A stretch of DNA of 64,000 bases from a virus. Shown here one piece after another: positions 26,834 to 36,765 of the stretch. Position numbers and translations under genes: made by a program. How positions within the stretch are numbered: position 1 is the first letter of the stretch; the number at the start of each line of letters is the position of its first letter. The notes under the pieces are model-generated. The model was not told the DNA's origin, did not search any database, and saw only the letters and a list, made by a program, of their open reading frames with translations. The stretch is from IMG/VR virus record IMGVR_UViG_3300042914_003776, positions 1-64,000 of that record; one strand, given 5' to 3'.

Positions 26834-28096
26834 TTAAATAAGAATATCTTTAATTAATTTTCCATTATCAACAATTTCGATAGGTCTCGGGCCCGGGGCC
26901 AATAATTCTTTTTCTCCAACAATTCCTAATAAATGATACATCGTGTAAGCTAAATCTTCTGGGCTTGTTGGATTCATATCAGGGTCAGATGCAGTAGGAT
27001 CAGAAGAGCCATAAACCATTCCCTGCTTTATTCCGCCACCAGCAAGTAATACGCTAAAAACTTTTGGCCAATGATCGCGTCCAGCATCTTTGTTTACTTT
27101 TGGCGTTCTACCAAATTCGCTGGAGACCATTATCAATGTTTTACCTAGCATACCACGCTCCTCTAAATCTAATAGTAGAGTCGAAATAGCTTTATCTAAA
27201 GGAGGAAGTTGATTATTCATTCCGCCGGAGATGCCTGTGTGCATATCCCAGCCACCATATGTAACAGTCACCATTCTTACGCCAGCTTCAACTAGTCTTC
27301 TAGCTATTAGAAGTCTTTGACCCGCTTCATTTTTGCCATATCTTTCTTTAGTTTGATCATTTTCTAATTCTAGATTAAAAGCATCTCTTGCTTGAGCAGA
27401 ACTAATTAAATTATAAGCCTGTTCATAAAATTTGTCCATAGCCACGATTTTATCTGAATTGTGTTTAGATGAAAATTCTTTATTTAATAAATCAAGAGCC
27501 TCTCTTTTTTTGTTGAATCTATTAACTTCGTCTTGAGAATTTAAATCTAAAACTTTAAAATCCTTGCTTGCAGGATCGGAATTTAAGCTAAATGGCTTAT
27601 AAGAAGAGCTTAGATATCCATTATTAGCAAACTCATTTGGAGTATTTGGTACACAAACATATGGAGGCAAATTGTTTCTTGAGCCATATTCGTGACTAAT
27701 TACACTTCCGAAACTAGGATATGATAAAGCCGGGCTTGGCTTATACCCAGTAAACATATTATGGGTGCCTCGCTCATGAGCGGCTTCGCCGTGAGTCATT
27801 GACCTAATAAGAGTAAATTTGTCAGAAATATTAGCTAGCTGTGGCAATCGGCTTGAGAGTATATCGCCCGTTTTTGTTTTAATAACATTAACATCGCCCC
27901 TGTATTCTATTGGAGCAAATGGCTTAGGGTCAAAAGATTCTTGATGAGCTATTCCGCCCGGCAAAAAGATATGAATTACGCTTTCGGCTTTAGCTGGAAT
28001 AAAATCATATTTTTGTTGCTCTGATTTTAAATATAGTGCCTGAGCTAGATTAATACCGAAAAAACTACCAATCTGTAGAAAATTTCTTCTATACAT
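26834..28096 (-). CDS. DUF1501 (sulfatase-like) protein
   Basis: 420 aa. N-terminal MYRRNFLQIGSFFG resembles a Tat-like or short export signal. Family blocks are FLPGGIAHQESFDPKP, THGEAAHERGTHNMFTGY, GGWDMHTG and SSEFGRTPKVNKDAGRDHWP. DUF1501 is an alkaline-phosphatase/sulfatase-superfamily branch highly expanded in Planctomycetes. Finding it in a phage suggests acquisition from a planctomycete host. Substrate unknown. Confidence 0.9.
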   Translation of the reverse strand: MYRRNFLQIGSFFGINLAQALYLKSEQQKYDFIPAKAESVIHIFLPGGIAHQESFDPKPFAPIEYRGDVNVIKTKTGDILSSRLPQLANISDKFTLIRSMTHGEAAHERGTHNMFTGYKPSPALSYPSFGSVISHEYGSRNNLPPYVCVPNTPNEFANNGYLSSSYKPFSLNSDPASKDFKVLDLNSQDEVNRFNKKREALDLLNKEFSSKHNSDKIVAMDKFYEQAYNLISSAQARDAFNLELENDQTKERYGKNEAGQRLLIARRLVEAGVRMVTVTYGGWDMHTGISGGMNNQLPPLDKAISTLLLDLEERGMLGKTLIMVSSEFGRTPKVNKDAGRDHWPKVFSVLLAGGGIKQGMVYGSSDPTASDPDMNPTSPEDLAYTMYHLLGIVGEKELLAPGPRPIEIVDNGKLIKDILI

Positions 28097-28182
28097 AAAA
28101 GTCCTAATTAAAAGAGCTGTCTGCGGCTAATTCGCCCTTAATATCTTGGGCAAAACAAACTAATTATACTATAATAAATACA

Positions 28183-29403
28183 CTAATCAACTAATTCTGT
28201 GATTATTTTGCCACTATTTGCTATTTTCATAGGTCTTCCATCATTGGAAGTAAAATTTGTTTCTAGAGAAATATCAAGCGATTTAAGAACTGTCGCCATT
28301 ATATCTTGGGCAGAATAGGGTTCAGTGGCTACCGATGTTCCATCTTCGTTTGTAGAGCCGATTACTTGTCCGCCCTTAACTCCGCCGCCACCAAGCACTA
28401 CGCTCCAAGCTTTTGCATAGTGATCGCGTCCGGCATCGGTGTTAATGTTTGGAGTACGCCCAAACTCGCCCATCCACAAGATTGTGGTGTCTTGATAAAG
28501 ACCACGTTGATTTAAATCTTCTATTAAAGCACTCATGGCCTGATCCATGATTGGTAGCTTTTCTTCTAGTGTATTAAAAATATCCGCATGATTATCCCAG
28601 CCACCAAAATCTACCTCGATAAAAGGAGTACCGACTTCAACCAGACGGCGGGCCATCAAGCATCCTCGCCCAAAAGAATTATCGCCATATCTCTGTTTAA
28701 TTTTTTCTGGCTCTTTATCTATTTTGAATAGATTCATTTGATCGCTGGCAACAACTTTAACGGCACGGCCTAAAGTCTTTGAATGATCTTGAGGAAGAGA
28801 GCCTCTATTTTCTTTTATAAATCCTTTTTCTATAACCTCCAAAGCCCTTAGTCTCTGGATCATCCTTAATTCATCTACATTAAATTTTAAATCTCTAATA
28901 TTTCCATTTGAACCAACTACAAATGGAGAATAGCTAGCTCCTAAAAATCCCGGGCCAATACTGGCTCCTCCAATAGAAACAAATTGCGGTATTTCTAGTG
29001 CTGGATTATTTAACTGATTAGAAATTACAGAGCCATAACTTGGATGCTCCATAGTTGGAGAAGGTGCATATCCAGTATGTAAATAATATCTGCCCCTTGT
29101 ATGGTCGGCTTCTCTGGTGCTCATGCTTCTAACTATGCTTAGATTATGCATCTGTTTTGATAGAAGGGGCAAATGTTCGCAGATTTGAATGCCATCTGCC
29201 GATGTTGAAATAGGTTTAAACTTTCCTCCAGTCGGAGCATTTGGCTTCAAGTCCCATATGTCGATAGTGCTAGGCCCACCATTCATCCAAAGCAAAATAC
29301 ATGATTTATTTTTTTTCTTTATTTCATCCGCTTTTGCAAAAAGTCCAGAACCAACAAAACCAGAAGCCAAAATTAAATTATTTACAAATTCTCTTCTATT
29401 CAT
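28183..29403 (-). CDS. DUF1501 (sulfatase-like) protein, second copy
   Basis: 406 aa from MNRREFVNNL (29403), with a Tat-like N-terminus. It has the same family blocks as its neighbour: WMNGGPSTIDIWDLKP, READHTRGRYYLHTGY, GGWDNHADIF and MGEFGRTPNINTDAGRDHY. The two copies are diverged paralogs in tandem, not a recent duplication. A short gap with a TATACTATAATAAATAC stretch separates them. Confidence 0.9.
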   Translation of the reverse strand: MNRREFVNNLILASGFVGSGLFAKADEIKKKNKSCILLWMNGGPSTIDIWDLKPNAPTGGKFKPISTSADGIQICEHLPLLSKQMHNLSIVRSMSTREADHTRGRYYLHTGYAPSPTMEHPSYGSVISNQLNNPALEIPQFVSIGGASIGPGFLGASYSPFVVGSNGNIRDLKFNVDELRMIQRLRALEVIEKGFIKENRGSLPQDHSKTLGRAVKVVASDQMNLFKIDKEPEKIKQRYGDNSFGRGCLMARRLVEVGTPFIEVDFGGWDNHADIFNTLEEKLPIMDQAMSALIEDLNQRGLYQDTTILWMGEFGRTPNINTDAGRDHYAKAWSVVLGGGGVKGGQVIGSTNEDGTSVATEPYSAQDIMATVLKSLDISLETNFTSNDGRPMKIANSGKIITELVD

Positions 29404-29875
29404 TTTTATTACCCTTGTTTTTTGTAGCATAACCCTTTTCGACCATAACATTTGATACATCGTCTAAAGAGCCATCTCCATCAACATCTTTATAAATATA
29501 TCCTAGTACTCTAGACATATTAACAGAATTTGAAATATTTCCATCAAAAGGCACTCTTACATGCACTTCATCATTTGGTTTTAATATTTTTTGTAAATAT
29601 TCTTTCGATTCTAATCCTCTGGCTTTTTCTTGCTGGTTTTTTGTTTTTATTTCAGGCGCCCAACAATCTACCATTCTTATATTTGCTCGGATTTTAAATT
29701 CTACTGTTACAGTATCTCCATCATAAACAGAAATTATTTTAGCCGGGGCATCAATAAATGTTTCTGTCTTAGAATAAGCTAATGTAAACCTTGTAGCTAC
29801 TACAAATAGCATAAACATAGCGCAATAACTAGAAATAATATTTAAGATTTGAGCAGCTACAAGTTTATATTTCAT
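29396..29875 (-). CDS. SNase-like (thermonuclease family) exported protein
   Basis: 159 aa. N-terminal hydrophobic helix (ISSYCAMFMLFVVATRF) then an OB-fold nuclease core: SVYDGDTVTVEF, IRMVDCWAPE and SRVLGYIYKDVDGDG. The residue after DCW... differs from the classical R-active site, so activity is likely but unproven. Overlaps the DUF1501 gene by 8 bp. Confidence 0.75.
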   Translation of the reverse strand: MKYKLVAAQILNIISSYCAMFMLFVVATRFTLAYSKTETFIDAPAKIISVYDGDTVTVEFKIRANIRMVDCWAPEIKTKNQQEKARGLESKEYLQKILKPNDEVHVRVPFDGNISNSVNMSRVLGYIYKDVDGDGSLDDVSNVMVEKGYATKNKGNKNE

Positions 29876-29877
29876 AT

Positions 29878-30858
29878 TTATTCCTCTTGAAAGATATCCG
29901 AGTTTGCCCGGGTCATTAGGGCTATAATATTTTGTCCGCTAGAAGTTTCCGATATAAAATGCACAGAGCCATCACATCTTAGGCTCATTATACCACCATT
30001 ATGAAAACTGTAAAGCTCACTATCGTTTGTACAATTCATGTTGCACTGTCCTACTATAGTAACAGCACCACTAGAAGAAGTGCCATTTTGTACGCCAATT
30101 TCGTTAGAACCATCTAAACTAAATCCATTGTTAATATCGGCCCAGCCCCATCCATCTCCAACAAAAGGCGTATTAAAAACTAAACCAGATTTTGGATTCT
30201 GTGATATTCTACTGCCTCTTCCATAGAAACTTGGTCTTCCGGAGCCCTCTGCCACAATTACTGTTTGGCTTGTTCCATCTAGAATCTGGCTCATTTTAAC
30301 GCCTTGAGGCCCTCTTGCAAGAGCACCAAAGACTTCTCTGGTATTTATTGATGGAAGCCCATTAGACACAAAGAATGAGTTTCTAACAGCATTCACGGAA
30401 CCATAATCGCTATAACCAAAAACCGGCTGACCATAAGTAATTCCTAAAGCAACATATAGGCTTTGAAAAGGAACTTCTCTGGTCGCTGGTGCTGTTGGGC
30501 ACAAATATGTAGGGATAGACTTAGTTGTAATTGGGGTATTTAAAGAATCAAACCAATTTACGCCATGATAATAATTGTTATATGCAGATGTTTGTTCAAT
30601 AAAAGGAAGAACCATTTTTTGCCAAGATTGCTGAAAAACCGGAGGCGAAACACTAATCCGGCTTGGCGGAAATAGTTTATATGTACTTTCGTAATTCAAT
30701 AAAGCTAATCCAATTTGCTTTAAGTTGTTGGAACATTGCATTCTGCGGGCTGCTTCTCTGGCTGCTTGAACTGCCGGAAGCAATAATCCCACTAAAACGC
30801 CAATAATTGCAATAACAACTAGAAGTTCAATCAATGTAAAACCATTCTTTTTTTTCAT
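29878..30858 (-). CDS. DUF1559 type-IV-pilin-like protein
   Basis: 326 aa. Prepilin-type N-terminus [19 protein letters not shown] with the conserved Glu at +5, then the DUF1559 signature [20 protein letters not shown]. The C-terminus has a late VHFISE element. DUF1559 is essentially planctomycete-specific, with tens to hundreds of copies per genome. A phage copy might act on the cell surface or alter pilus-like structures. RBS GGAG precedes the start. Confidence 0.92.
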   Translation of the reverse strand: MKKKNGFTLIELLVVIAIIGVLVGLLLPAVQAAREAARRMQCSNNLKQIGLALLNYESTYKLFPPSRISVSPPVFQQSWQKMVLPFIEQTSAYNNYYHGVNWFDSLNTPITTKSIPTYLCPTAPATREVPFQSLYVALGITYGQPVFGYSDYGSVNAVRNSFFVSNGLPSINTREVFGALARGPQGVKMSQILDGTSQTVIVAEGSGRPSFYGRGSRISQNPKSGLVFNTPFVGDGWGWADINNGFSLDGSNEIGVQNGTSSSGAVTIVGQCNMNCTNDSELYSFHNGGIMSLRCDGSVHFISETSSGQNIIALMTRANSDIFQEE

Positions 30859-30938
30859 TTTTTTTCTCCATATAAAAATAGTAAAGCGATATCTATAATT
30901 ACACTTTACAAATCATATGTTAAGAACTTAACCAAATC

Positions 30939-31085
30939 TTAACTTACTATCTTTATATGATCTTTAATCCAGTAAACAATGTCTATCACTTGCCAACAAC
31001 CAAGAAATACTAATATGATTAAAATAATGCAAATTAAATTTGCAATACAAAAATTGAAACATTCTTTGTCGGAGCACGATTTCAT
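30939..31085 (-). CDS. small Cys-containing membrane protein (48 aa)
   Basis: MKSCSDKECFNFC then a transmembrane helix LICIILIILVFLGCW. Its ATG overlaps the stop of the 29-aa membrane peptide gene (ATGA). Function unknown. Confidence 0.5.
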   Translation of the reverse strand: MKSCSDKECFNFCIANLICIILIILVFLGCWQVIDIVYWIKDHIKIVS

Positions 31086-31171
31086 ATAAAAAAATCCAAT
31101 AATAATAAGGATAAAACCAAAGATGCTAAACAGAGAGCATAAGCTACAAGTTGATTTGTATTTAGATTCAT
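31082..31171 (-). CDS. membrane micro-peptide (29 aa)
   Basis: MNLNTNQLVAYALCLASLVL followed by a Leu-rich hydrophobic end: a single transmembrane segment. Coupled to the next gene by ATGA. No clear RBS; real coding status moderately supported by the coupling. Confidence 0.4.
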   Translation of the reverse strand: MNLNTNQLVAYALCLASLVLSLLLLDFFI

Positions 31172-31186
31172 GCTATTTTCTTTAAA

Positions 31187-31248
31187 GGGCTGGGCGGGAT
31201 TTTACCCGCGAGTCTAGGCTTGTCACCCTGTCTAATACCGACTTCCAG
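31187..31248 (-). ncRNA. tRNA-like element, degenerate
   Basis: Acceptor-like GGCTGG / CCAGCC, D-like stem GTC/GAC, T-stem GCGGG/CCCGC with a six-base TAAAAT loop instead of TTCRANN. The possible anticodon loop GTGACAA would give GAC (Val), but its stem pairs poorly. Could be a decayed tRNA or a tRNA-like structural RNA just after tRNA-Arg. Confidence 0.4.
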
Positions 31249-31254
31249 CCAAAT

Positions 31255-31324
31255 AGGTCTGCCCAGAATTGAACTGAGACCAAATCCTTAGAAGAGATTT
31301 GTGCTATCCTTTACACCACAGACC
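31255..31324 (-). tRNA. tRNA-Arg (UCU)
   Basis: Acceptor GGTCTGT / GCAGACC, D-arm with AAAGGATAGC, anticodon stem AATCT/GGATT with loop CTTCTAA (UCU, reads AGA), T-arm with GTTCAATTC. It follows the tmRNA 3' end by 5 bases, so the two are probably co-transcribed and processed. Confidence 0.85.
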
Positions 31325-31329
31325 CGAAG

Positions 31330-31660
31330 TGGAGGTAATGGCATTGAGCCATGTCCAGTATAAAAATCAAAATAAGTATCTACATTGATAGTAACTTGTT
31401 TTTGCACAAATTACAAAGCTACCAGAATTATCTGGGTCAAGTTAATTATAACTATTGATTCCTTATTGTCAAGTAGAATCACACTTTATCCGATTATCGG
31501 AGTCATCACAATTTGGTAAAAAGGTTTGTGCAACCCCCGCTGCTAAGCAGCTAAAGCGAAAGTTTCGCCAGTTATCATATTAATCGATTTTTAAACTAGC
31601 CACTCGATTAACTAGTCAATGCAACCTAAATCTATTTTACCTGTCGATACTTTTACCCCC
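31330..31660 (-). ncRNA. ssrA: transfer-messenger RNA (tmRNA)
   Basis: The two ends form a tRNA-Ala-like half: 5' GGGGGTA pairs with 3' TACCTCC. The 5' end continues AAAGTATCGACAGG (compare GGATTCGACGG of bacterial tmRNA). The 3' end shows GGACATGGCTCAATGCCAT before the acceptor. The tag reading frame ends INMITGETFALAA then TAG at 31545-31543; ALAA-stop is the canonical degradation tag terminus. Length about 331 nt is normal. No CCA is encoded. Role: rescue of stalled ribosomes and tagging of incomplete proteins. Confidence 0.88.
31445..31472 (-). promoter_or_regulatory. near-perfect sigma70 promoter inside the tmRNA gene
   Basis: TTGACA, 16-bp spacer, TATAAT, lying downstream of the tag stop codon and before the 3' tRNA-like half. 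It could drive tRNA-Arg and the genes beyond, or be a structural coincidence. Confidence 0.5.
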
Positions 31661-31757
31661 ATATTCTTCCGACTAAAACTATCGCTAGCATACCAATAAA
31701 GTATACAAATATCATTGATTCAATAATAAAACAAAATACTGATAAAAGTCTATTCAT
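31653..31757 (-). CDS. membrane micro-peptide (34 aa)
   Basis: MNRLLSVFCFIIESMIFVYF then a hydrophobic stretch ending VGRIWG: one membrane helix. ATGA overlap with the DenV-like gene. Its last codons overlap the first bases of the tmRNA, so transcription through it would have to be processed. Confidence 0.4.
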   Translation of the reverse strand: MNRLLSVFCFIIESMIFVYFIGMLAIVLVGRIWG

Positions 31758-32257
31758 GTTATACACCAATTTGGAGGATTTCTTTTTGTCCACTGAAACA
31801 TGTTCTTGCCATTTTTATCGGTCTTCTTGTCTGATAAATAATAGGCCCGGTATGCTGCGACTGCATCTTTATGCTTGTACTGTTCTGGCATAGCCTGAGC
31901 AAAAGGAGTTAGTTCATCACTAACCACTGGAGCATTATTAAAACACCAAACTAAAAAAGAATAACAAAAATGATCTTTATCAAATCTAAACTTGCGTTCG
32001 TTGTATAAAGAAAAAGTATGAAGTAAAAGCCATTCGAAATTTTTGGCTGACTCTAAAACCCATTTAGAGCAAGGATGATGTAGATAAGAATGTTTGCGAG
32101 GGGTGCCATTTGCAGTTAAAGGCGCTTCTTTTAATTTATCTAGCGAGAAGCGATTAGCAAGCATTTGGCACCCTTCGACAACCATTTTGTTAACATGAAT
32201 ATCTATGAGAGACTGTGCCGCAACTTCTGGATCATAATCTACAACAAAGATGTTCAT
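31754..32257 (-). CDS. pyrimidine-dimer DNA glycosylase family protein (DenV-like)
   Basis: 167 aa. N-terminal MNIFVVDYDPEVAAQSLIDIHVNKMVVE, internal HSYLHHPCSKWVLES, and LTPFAQAMPEQYKHKDAVAAYRAYY match the Pyr_excise-type family common in phages. Predicted to start base-excision repair of UV dimers. No promoter seen directly; linked to rIIB region. Confidence 0.8.
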   Translation of the reverse strand: MNIFVVDYDPEVAAQSLIDIHVNKMVVEGCQMLANRFSLDKLKEAPLTANGTPRKHSYLHHPCSKWVLESAKNFEWLLLHTFSLYNERKFRFDKDHFCYSFLVWCFNNAPVVSDELTPFAQAMPEQYKHKDAVAAYRAYYLSDKKTDKNGKNMFQWTKRNPPNWCIT

Positions 32258-32295
32258 ATTTTATTCCTTATTCTGCATTATCGCAATAACAATAA

Positions 32296-33165
<870 letters not shown>

Positions 33166-33205
33166 AACACTCTCCAAAAATTTAAACTACAAACACCACG
33201 AATAC

Positions 33206-33233
33206 ATTATAACAATACTACTAGAGATATCAA
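33206..33233 (-). promoter_or_regulatory. promoter of rIIB
   Basis: TTGATA, 16-bp spacer, TATAAT reading minus, about 40 bp upstream of the rIIB start; overlaps the end of rIIA. Confidence 0.6.
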
Positions 33234-35146
33234 GATGCAAACTGAATATATTTTGCTAATTCTGAAATTATTTTATCAGAACAGCAACTACCATCATTAA
33301 CAAATGTCAACAATGGATACTTTTCTAGAATTTTTTCTTCTAAAGTATCAATAGGATTTGTCGTAACAGTGACATTTGTATCATACAATTCAATAAACTT
33401 AATAGCATCTTTATTAACAGTTTTGCATAGCTCAACACTTTTAACAAAATCTTTAAACTCTGTAAAAGCATCAGGTAATACATTAGCAAGCCTACAGATT
33501 AGCCCGCTTCTTTCAGAAGAATTTTGGTCTCGTATAGGGTTTGCTTTCTTCAAATCTTCAATCATGCTTTTTAGATACTGATCAAGGCTAATCCAGCTTT
33601 TGTCGTTCAAGAATTCTTTTGAGTGTGCGAACTTAGATTTTATTCCAAATAGTTCAGTACCACTCATAAAGCTACTTGTCATTAATTTTCTTAATCTATA
33701 AAAATTATTGTTAAATTGTCCACTGCTAACAATATCATTATTAAAAATTTCTACATAAATCTTTTGTTTAGCAGGAATACTTGTTGCACTGCATTCAATC
33801 CAAGCTGTTTTTTTGATTGAAGAGTTATTATATCTATAAACATATCCTTTCTTTACAGTCGCAGTAGTATTACTGCGTTCTACTTTTGGTAAAGATGATG
33901 GATCACTAATAAACTGTGGCTCAATTCCTGCCTCCTTGATCTGATCTTCTGTAAAAACAGCAACTCTAGAATTAGTATCACGAACAAGATTTTTAATACG
34001 AGCAGAACAACCTTTAACATATTTAAATAGTTGCGAGTTTAAATTCAGGTGTGATGTATTAGTAGTCTGATAACTAGATACACGACCTCTCGACGACTCA
34101 TAAATTGTAAAAGAAGTCTTTGTATTCTTGAGAGAATATTTATCAGAAAGTTTGTCAATATAGGCATGACCAAACATGTACCTAATACAATAGCCCTTTA
34201 GAATATTTTGTAATGCTAAAGCCTTCTCAAAATTTGTTGTTTTTGATTCAATGATATCTTCTACGTAAGATTTCATATTGTTTTTAATTAGTGCAATTTT
34301 TTCTTTAAGAGCGGCAATAGTCTTCTTGTCCATAGACAAATTTTCTCGCCCGGGATCAAAACTAAGCTCTCCAATATTAAAGTAAAGATTAAAATCAATA
34401 TCTAATCCTTCGCAATACTGGTGAGGAATAGTGTATGCAACATTTCCCATGACTGCATGCTGATAACCACTAATGAAGTTTGCTTTAAACTCCGGCGTAT
34501 CAATAGTATATTTCTTTTTATTATTTAATTTTTCTACTACGCTTGGAATATTGATATTAGGTAGTTTATTAAAAAAAGAATAAACATATTCCGCTTCTTC
34601 GCGGAAACTATCTATAGAGTTATTCTCAACATCTACGCTAATATTTAATCCGTTTGGTTCGTCCGTAGCTACTTCAGAAAGTAGGGCGATCTGAGGCTCA
34701 CCATCTTCAGACTTATAGCAGCTATAGCTACGCTTAAAACCATTGTGATAGCTAACAACAGTAAAACTATCAACTAAGCAAAAAGGAGATTTAGACCCAA
34801 GACCTAATGCTCCAATATAATCATTGGAATTAGTCTTTGTGCTATAGAAATATGTAGTAAATACTTCTCTGATATCTTGGTCAGACAGACCGATACCATA
34901 ATCACGCACCGAGAACCAAGGTTCAATATGGGTAGGAAGATGAACATCGAATAGAGCATCATTGCCCGCTGCAATATGTGCATCGTGTGCGTTGCAGCTA
35001 ATCTCACGAATAACGGCCCGGATTTTATGGGTATAAATATTTGAACTAAGAATTTCGAAAGCCTTAGAGCTTGCCTGAATTTTAAAACCGCTGTTCTTGA
35101 TAGAACCAGACACAATAACATCGCTCTTTGAATCGCCAATAATCAT
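33230..35146 (-). CDS. rIIA: rIIA-like protein (GHKL ATPase domain)
   Basis: 638 aa. N-terminal GHKL ATPase: IREISCNAHDAHI (N-box), SVRDYGIGLSDQDI (G1 box), GALGLGSKSPF (G2 box). The rest is a long helical region as in T4 rIIA. Adjacent to rIIB in the T4 order. Likely membrane-associated during infection. Confidence 0.9.
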   Translation of the reverse strand: MIIGDSKSDVIVSGSIKNSGFKIQASSKAFEILSSNIYTHKIRAVIREISCNAHDAHIAAGNDALFDVHLPTHIEPWFSVRDYGIGLSDQDIREVFTTYFYSTKTNSNDYIGALGLGSKSPFCLVDSFTVVSYHNGFKRSYSCYKSEDGEPQIALLSEVATDEPNGLNISVDVENNSIDSFREEAEYVYSFFNKLPNINIPSVVEKLNNKKKYTIDTPEFKANFISGYQHAVMGNVAYTIPHQYCEGLDIDFNLYFNIGELSFDPGRENLSMDKKTIAALKEKIALIKNNMKSYVEDIIESKTTNFEKALALQNILKGYCIRYMFGHAYIDKLSDKYSLKNTKTSFTIYESSRGRVSSYQTTNTSHLNLNSQLFKYVKGCSARIKNLVRDTNSRVAVFTEDQIKEAGIEPQFISDPSSLPKVERSNTTATVKKGYVYRYNNSSIKKTAWIECSATSIPAKQKIYVEIFNNDIVSSGQFNNNFYRLRKLMTSSFMSGTELFGIKSKFAHSKEFLNDKSWISLDQYLKSMIEDLKKANPIRDQNSSERSGLICRLANVLPDAFTEFKDFVKSVELCKTVNKDAIKFIELYDTNVTVTTNPIDTLEEKILEKYPLLTFVNDGSCCSDKIISELAKYIQFAS

Positions 35147-35187
35147 TTCTTTTACCTCAATAAGTCAAAAGTAAATACAACAACAAT

Positions 35188-35215
35188 AGTATAACTAGAA
35201 AGTTTCAGAAGTCAA
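35188..35215 (-). promoter_or_regulatory. promoter of rIIA
   Basis: TTGACT, 16-bp spacer, TATACT reading minus, about 40 bp before the rIIA ATG. Confidence 0.65.
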
Positions 35216-35707
35216 GATGTCAAAAGCTTGTAAAAATTCTTCTTTTGCGTTTTTTGAAAAAAATAACTTTTCAGAAGATTTTGTTCCCCACAAAACTTTT
35301 TTCTCAACTTTGAGAATCTTTCTGTCGTACTTCTTGATTATAGCATTATGTACTTGGAAGTCAAGGTTAAATTTTTTTTCTATTACAGAATTCATTCTAG
35401 ATTCTATATCCAAGTATTCTTTCAGGTGTTTTTTTAGAGGAGATACAATATCACCTAAATAAGCCTCGCTAGCATCATGCATTAACAGTGCAAACAATAC
35501 ATCCCTGCCCGATATTCCATCAAACATAGCCATTTGAACCATGCCCAAGCTATGCTCTGCCACGCTATAGTCTTGCGGTGACTGAGCCCCAAAACGAGAA
35601 ACTCTACTTAATCCATGAGCAATAGTTTGAATAGAAATCATTTCTTCAACAGGATTAATCAAATCAATTTTACTACCATCGCACAAAGTAATACAGCTTT
35701 CGTTCAT
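35195..35707 (-). CDS. HD-domain phosphohydrolase (YfbR-like 5'-deoxynucleotidase type)
   Basis: 170 aa. IQTIAHGLSRVSRFG, YSVAEHSLGMV, LMHDASEAYLGDIVSPLK: His...HD...D metal ligands in the order of the HD superfamily, close to YfbR-like dNMP phosphatases of phages. Probably adjusts dNMP pools. ATGA overlap with the ABC-GNAT gene. Confidence 0.85.
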   Translation of the reverse strand: MNESCITLCDGSKIDLINPVEEMISIQTIAHGLSRVSRFGAQSPQDYSVAEHSLGMVQMAMFDGISGRDVLFALLMHDASEAYLGDIVSPLKKHLKEYLDIESRMNSVIEKKFNLDFQVHNAIIKKYDRKILKVEKKVLWGTKSSEKLFFSKNAKEEFLQAFDILTSETF

Positions 35708-36765
35708 TTTGCACCTAAATATTCATGAGAGTAACAAGTTCTAACGGCATCTATTTCTTTTCTTTTATCTTCTTTTCTAATTTTATCACCTTTTGGAATA
35801 TATAAATAATCCTTTCTGGCTCGGCCATTTTTGCTAGTAGCTTTCCATAGTGGCGATCTATTTCTATACTCGCCCATTCTGGGGTGCGCGGTTTTAGAAA
35901 AATATCTATGTCCGCTATCAGTAAAAAGCTTTGCTATAAAATCAGAAAATCTAACGCCTATACCAAGCCCCTGATAATCTGGCAATACTACTGTTCTATG
36001 TTCTCTCCAAGCATTTTTAACCGTACCACTAGGATAAGCTAAAGCAGAACCAAAAGCAATAGGTTTAGTGTCATATAATCCCAAAAAACACCGGGCAGAT
36101 TTATTTATTTTATCGTCTAAATAATGATGGTGCCTAAAAACTTCCCACCACTCGGTTGTGCAAGAGTAGATTTCGAGTTGTATTTCTGGTCTACTCCGAA
36201 GAGACCTCCTTGAAGTCAAAACTCCTGTTTGTGTGTCAAAAATCCAGTCTGGTTGTAGCCATTCAATAATATCGTAATGACAGGTAGAAAAAACTACACC
36301 TGAAATATTATTTTGTCTAATATATCTTTGTGTGGCATGACAACTACTTTTGGCCACAGTACGATCAATAACACTGGTAAATTCATCTATTGATACATTG
36401 CTATCTAAAATTCTAGCAAGTCTTGCCCGGAATTGTTCTCCATTACTTAATACGTGAAAGGGTCTGCACCATGAAGGAACACTATTTAAACCAACAGCAG
36501 ACAGTTTTTGTTGCTCTACTTGGCTAACAATAGCAAGTTCCGGATTCCAATCGGGATCATTTGTGATGCCATAATAATGTTTTAATAGAGAGGTTTTACC
36601 GCTTCCGCTTGACCCTACAATGAGACCTATTGCCCAAGAATTATCTCTTTTAGGAGCATTAAAATCTGGCAGTTCAAATACGCTATTGCCGTTAAAATTA
36701 TAATCAAATGGTTGAATAGCATTTATTAAATTTTCGTCTAGTTTAACAGAGGTATATAGTTTCAT
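35704..36765 (-). CDS. ABC-type ATPase fused to GNAT acyltransferase (possible Mom-like)
   Basis: 353 aa. N-terminal ABC ATPase: Walker A GSSGSGKTS (about residues 52-60), signature-like LSNGEQFRARLARIL, Walker B plus Glu in VSIDEF, and a switch His in STCHYD. The C-terminal domain (about 205-330) has FLGLYDTKPIAFGSALAYPSG and LPDYQGLGIGVRFSD, the acetyl-CoA P-loop of GNAT enzymes. It is followed by FSKTAHPRMGEYRN, which resembles Mom-like DNA-modification acyltransferases. DNA modification is inference. Confidence 0.75.
   Translation of the reverse strand: MKLYTSVKLDENLINAIQPFDYNFNGNSVFELPDFNAPKRDNSWAIGLIVGSSGSGKTSLLKHYYGITNDPDWNPELAIVSQVEQQKLSAVGLNSVPSWCRPFHVLSNGEQFRARLARILDSNVSIDEFTSVIDRTVAKSSCHATQRYIRQNNISGVVFSTCHYDIIEWLQPDWIFDTQTGVLTSRRSLRSRPEIQLEIYSCTTEWWEVFRHHHYLDDKINKSARCFLGLYDTKPIAFGSALAYPSGTVKNAWREHRTVVLPDYQGLGIGVRFSDFIAKLFTDSGHRYFSKTAHPRMGEYRNRSPLWKATSKNGRARKDYLYIPKGDKIRKEDKRKEIDAVRTCYSHEYLGAK

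Noticed and set aside
26834-29403. Recent duplication of DUF1501
   Set aside because: The two proteins share family motifs only and are clearly diverged.
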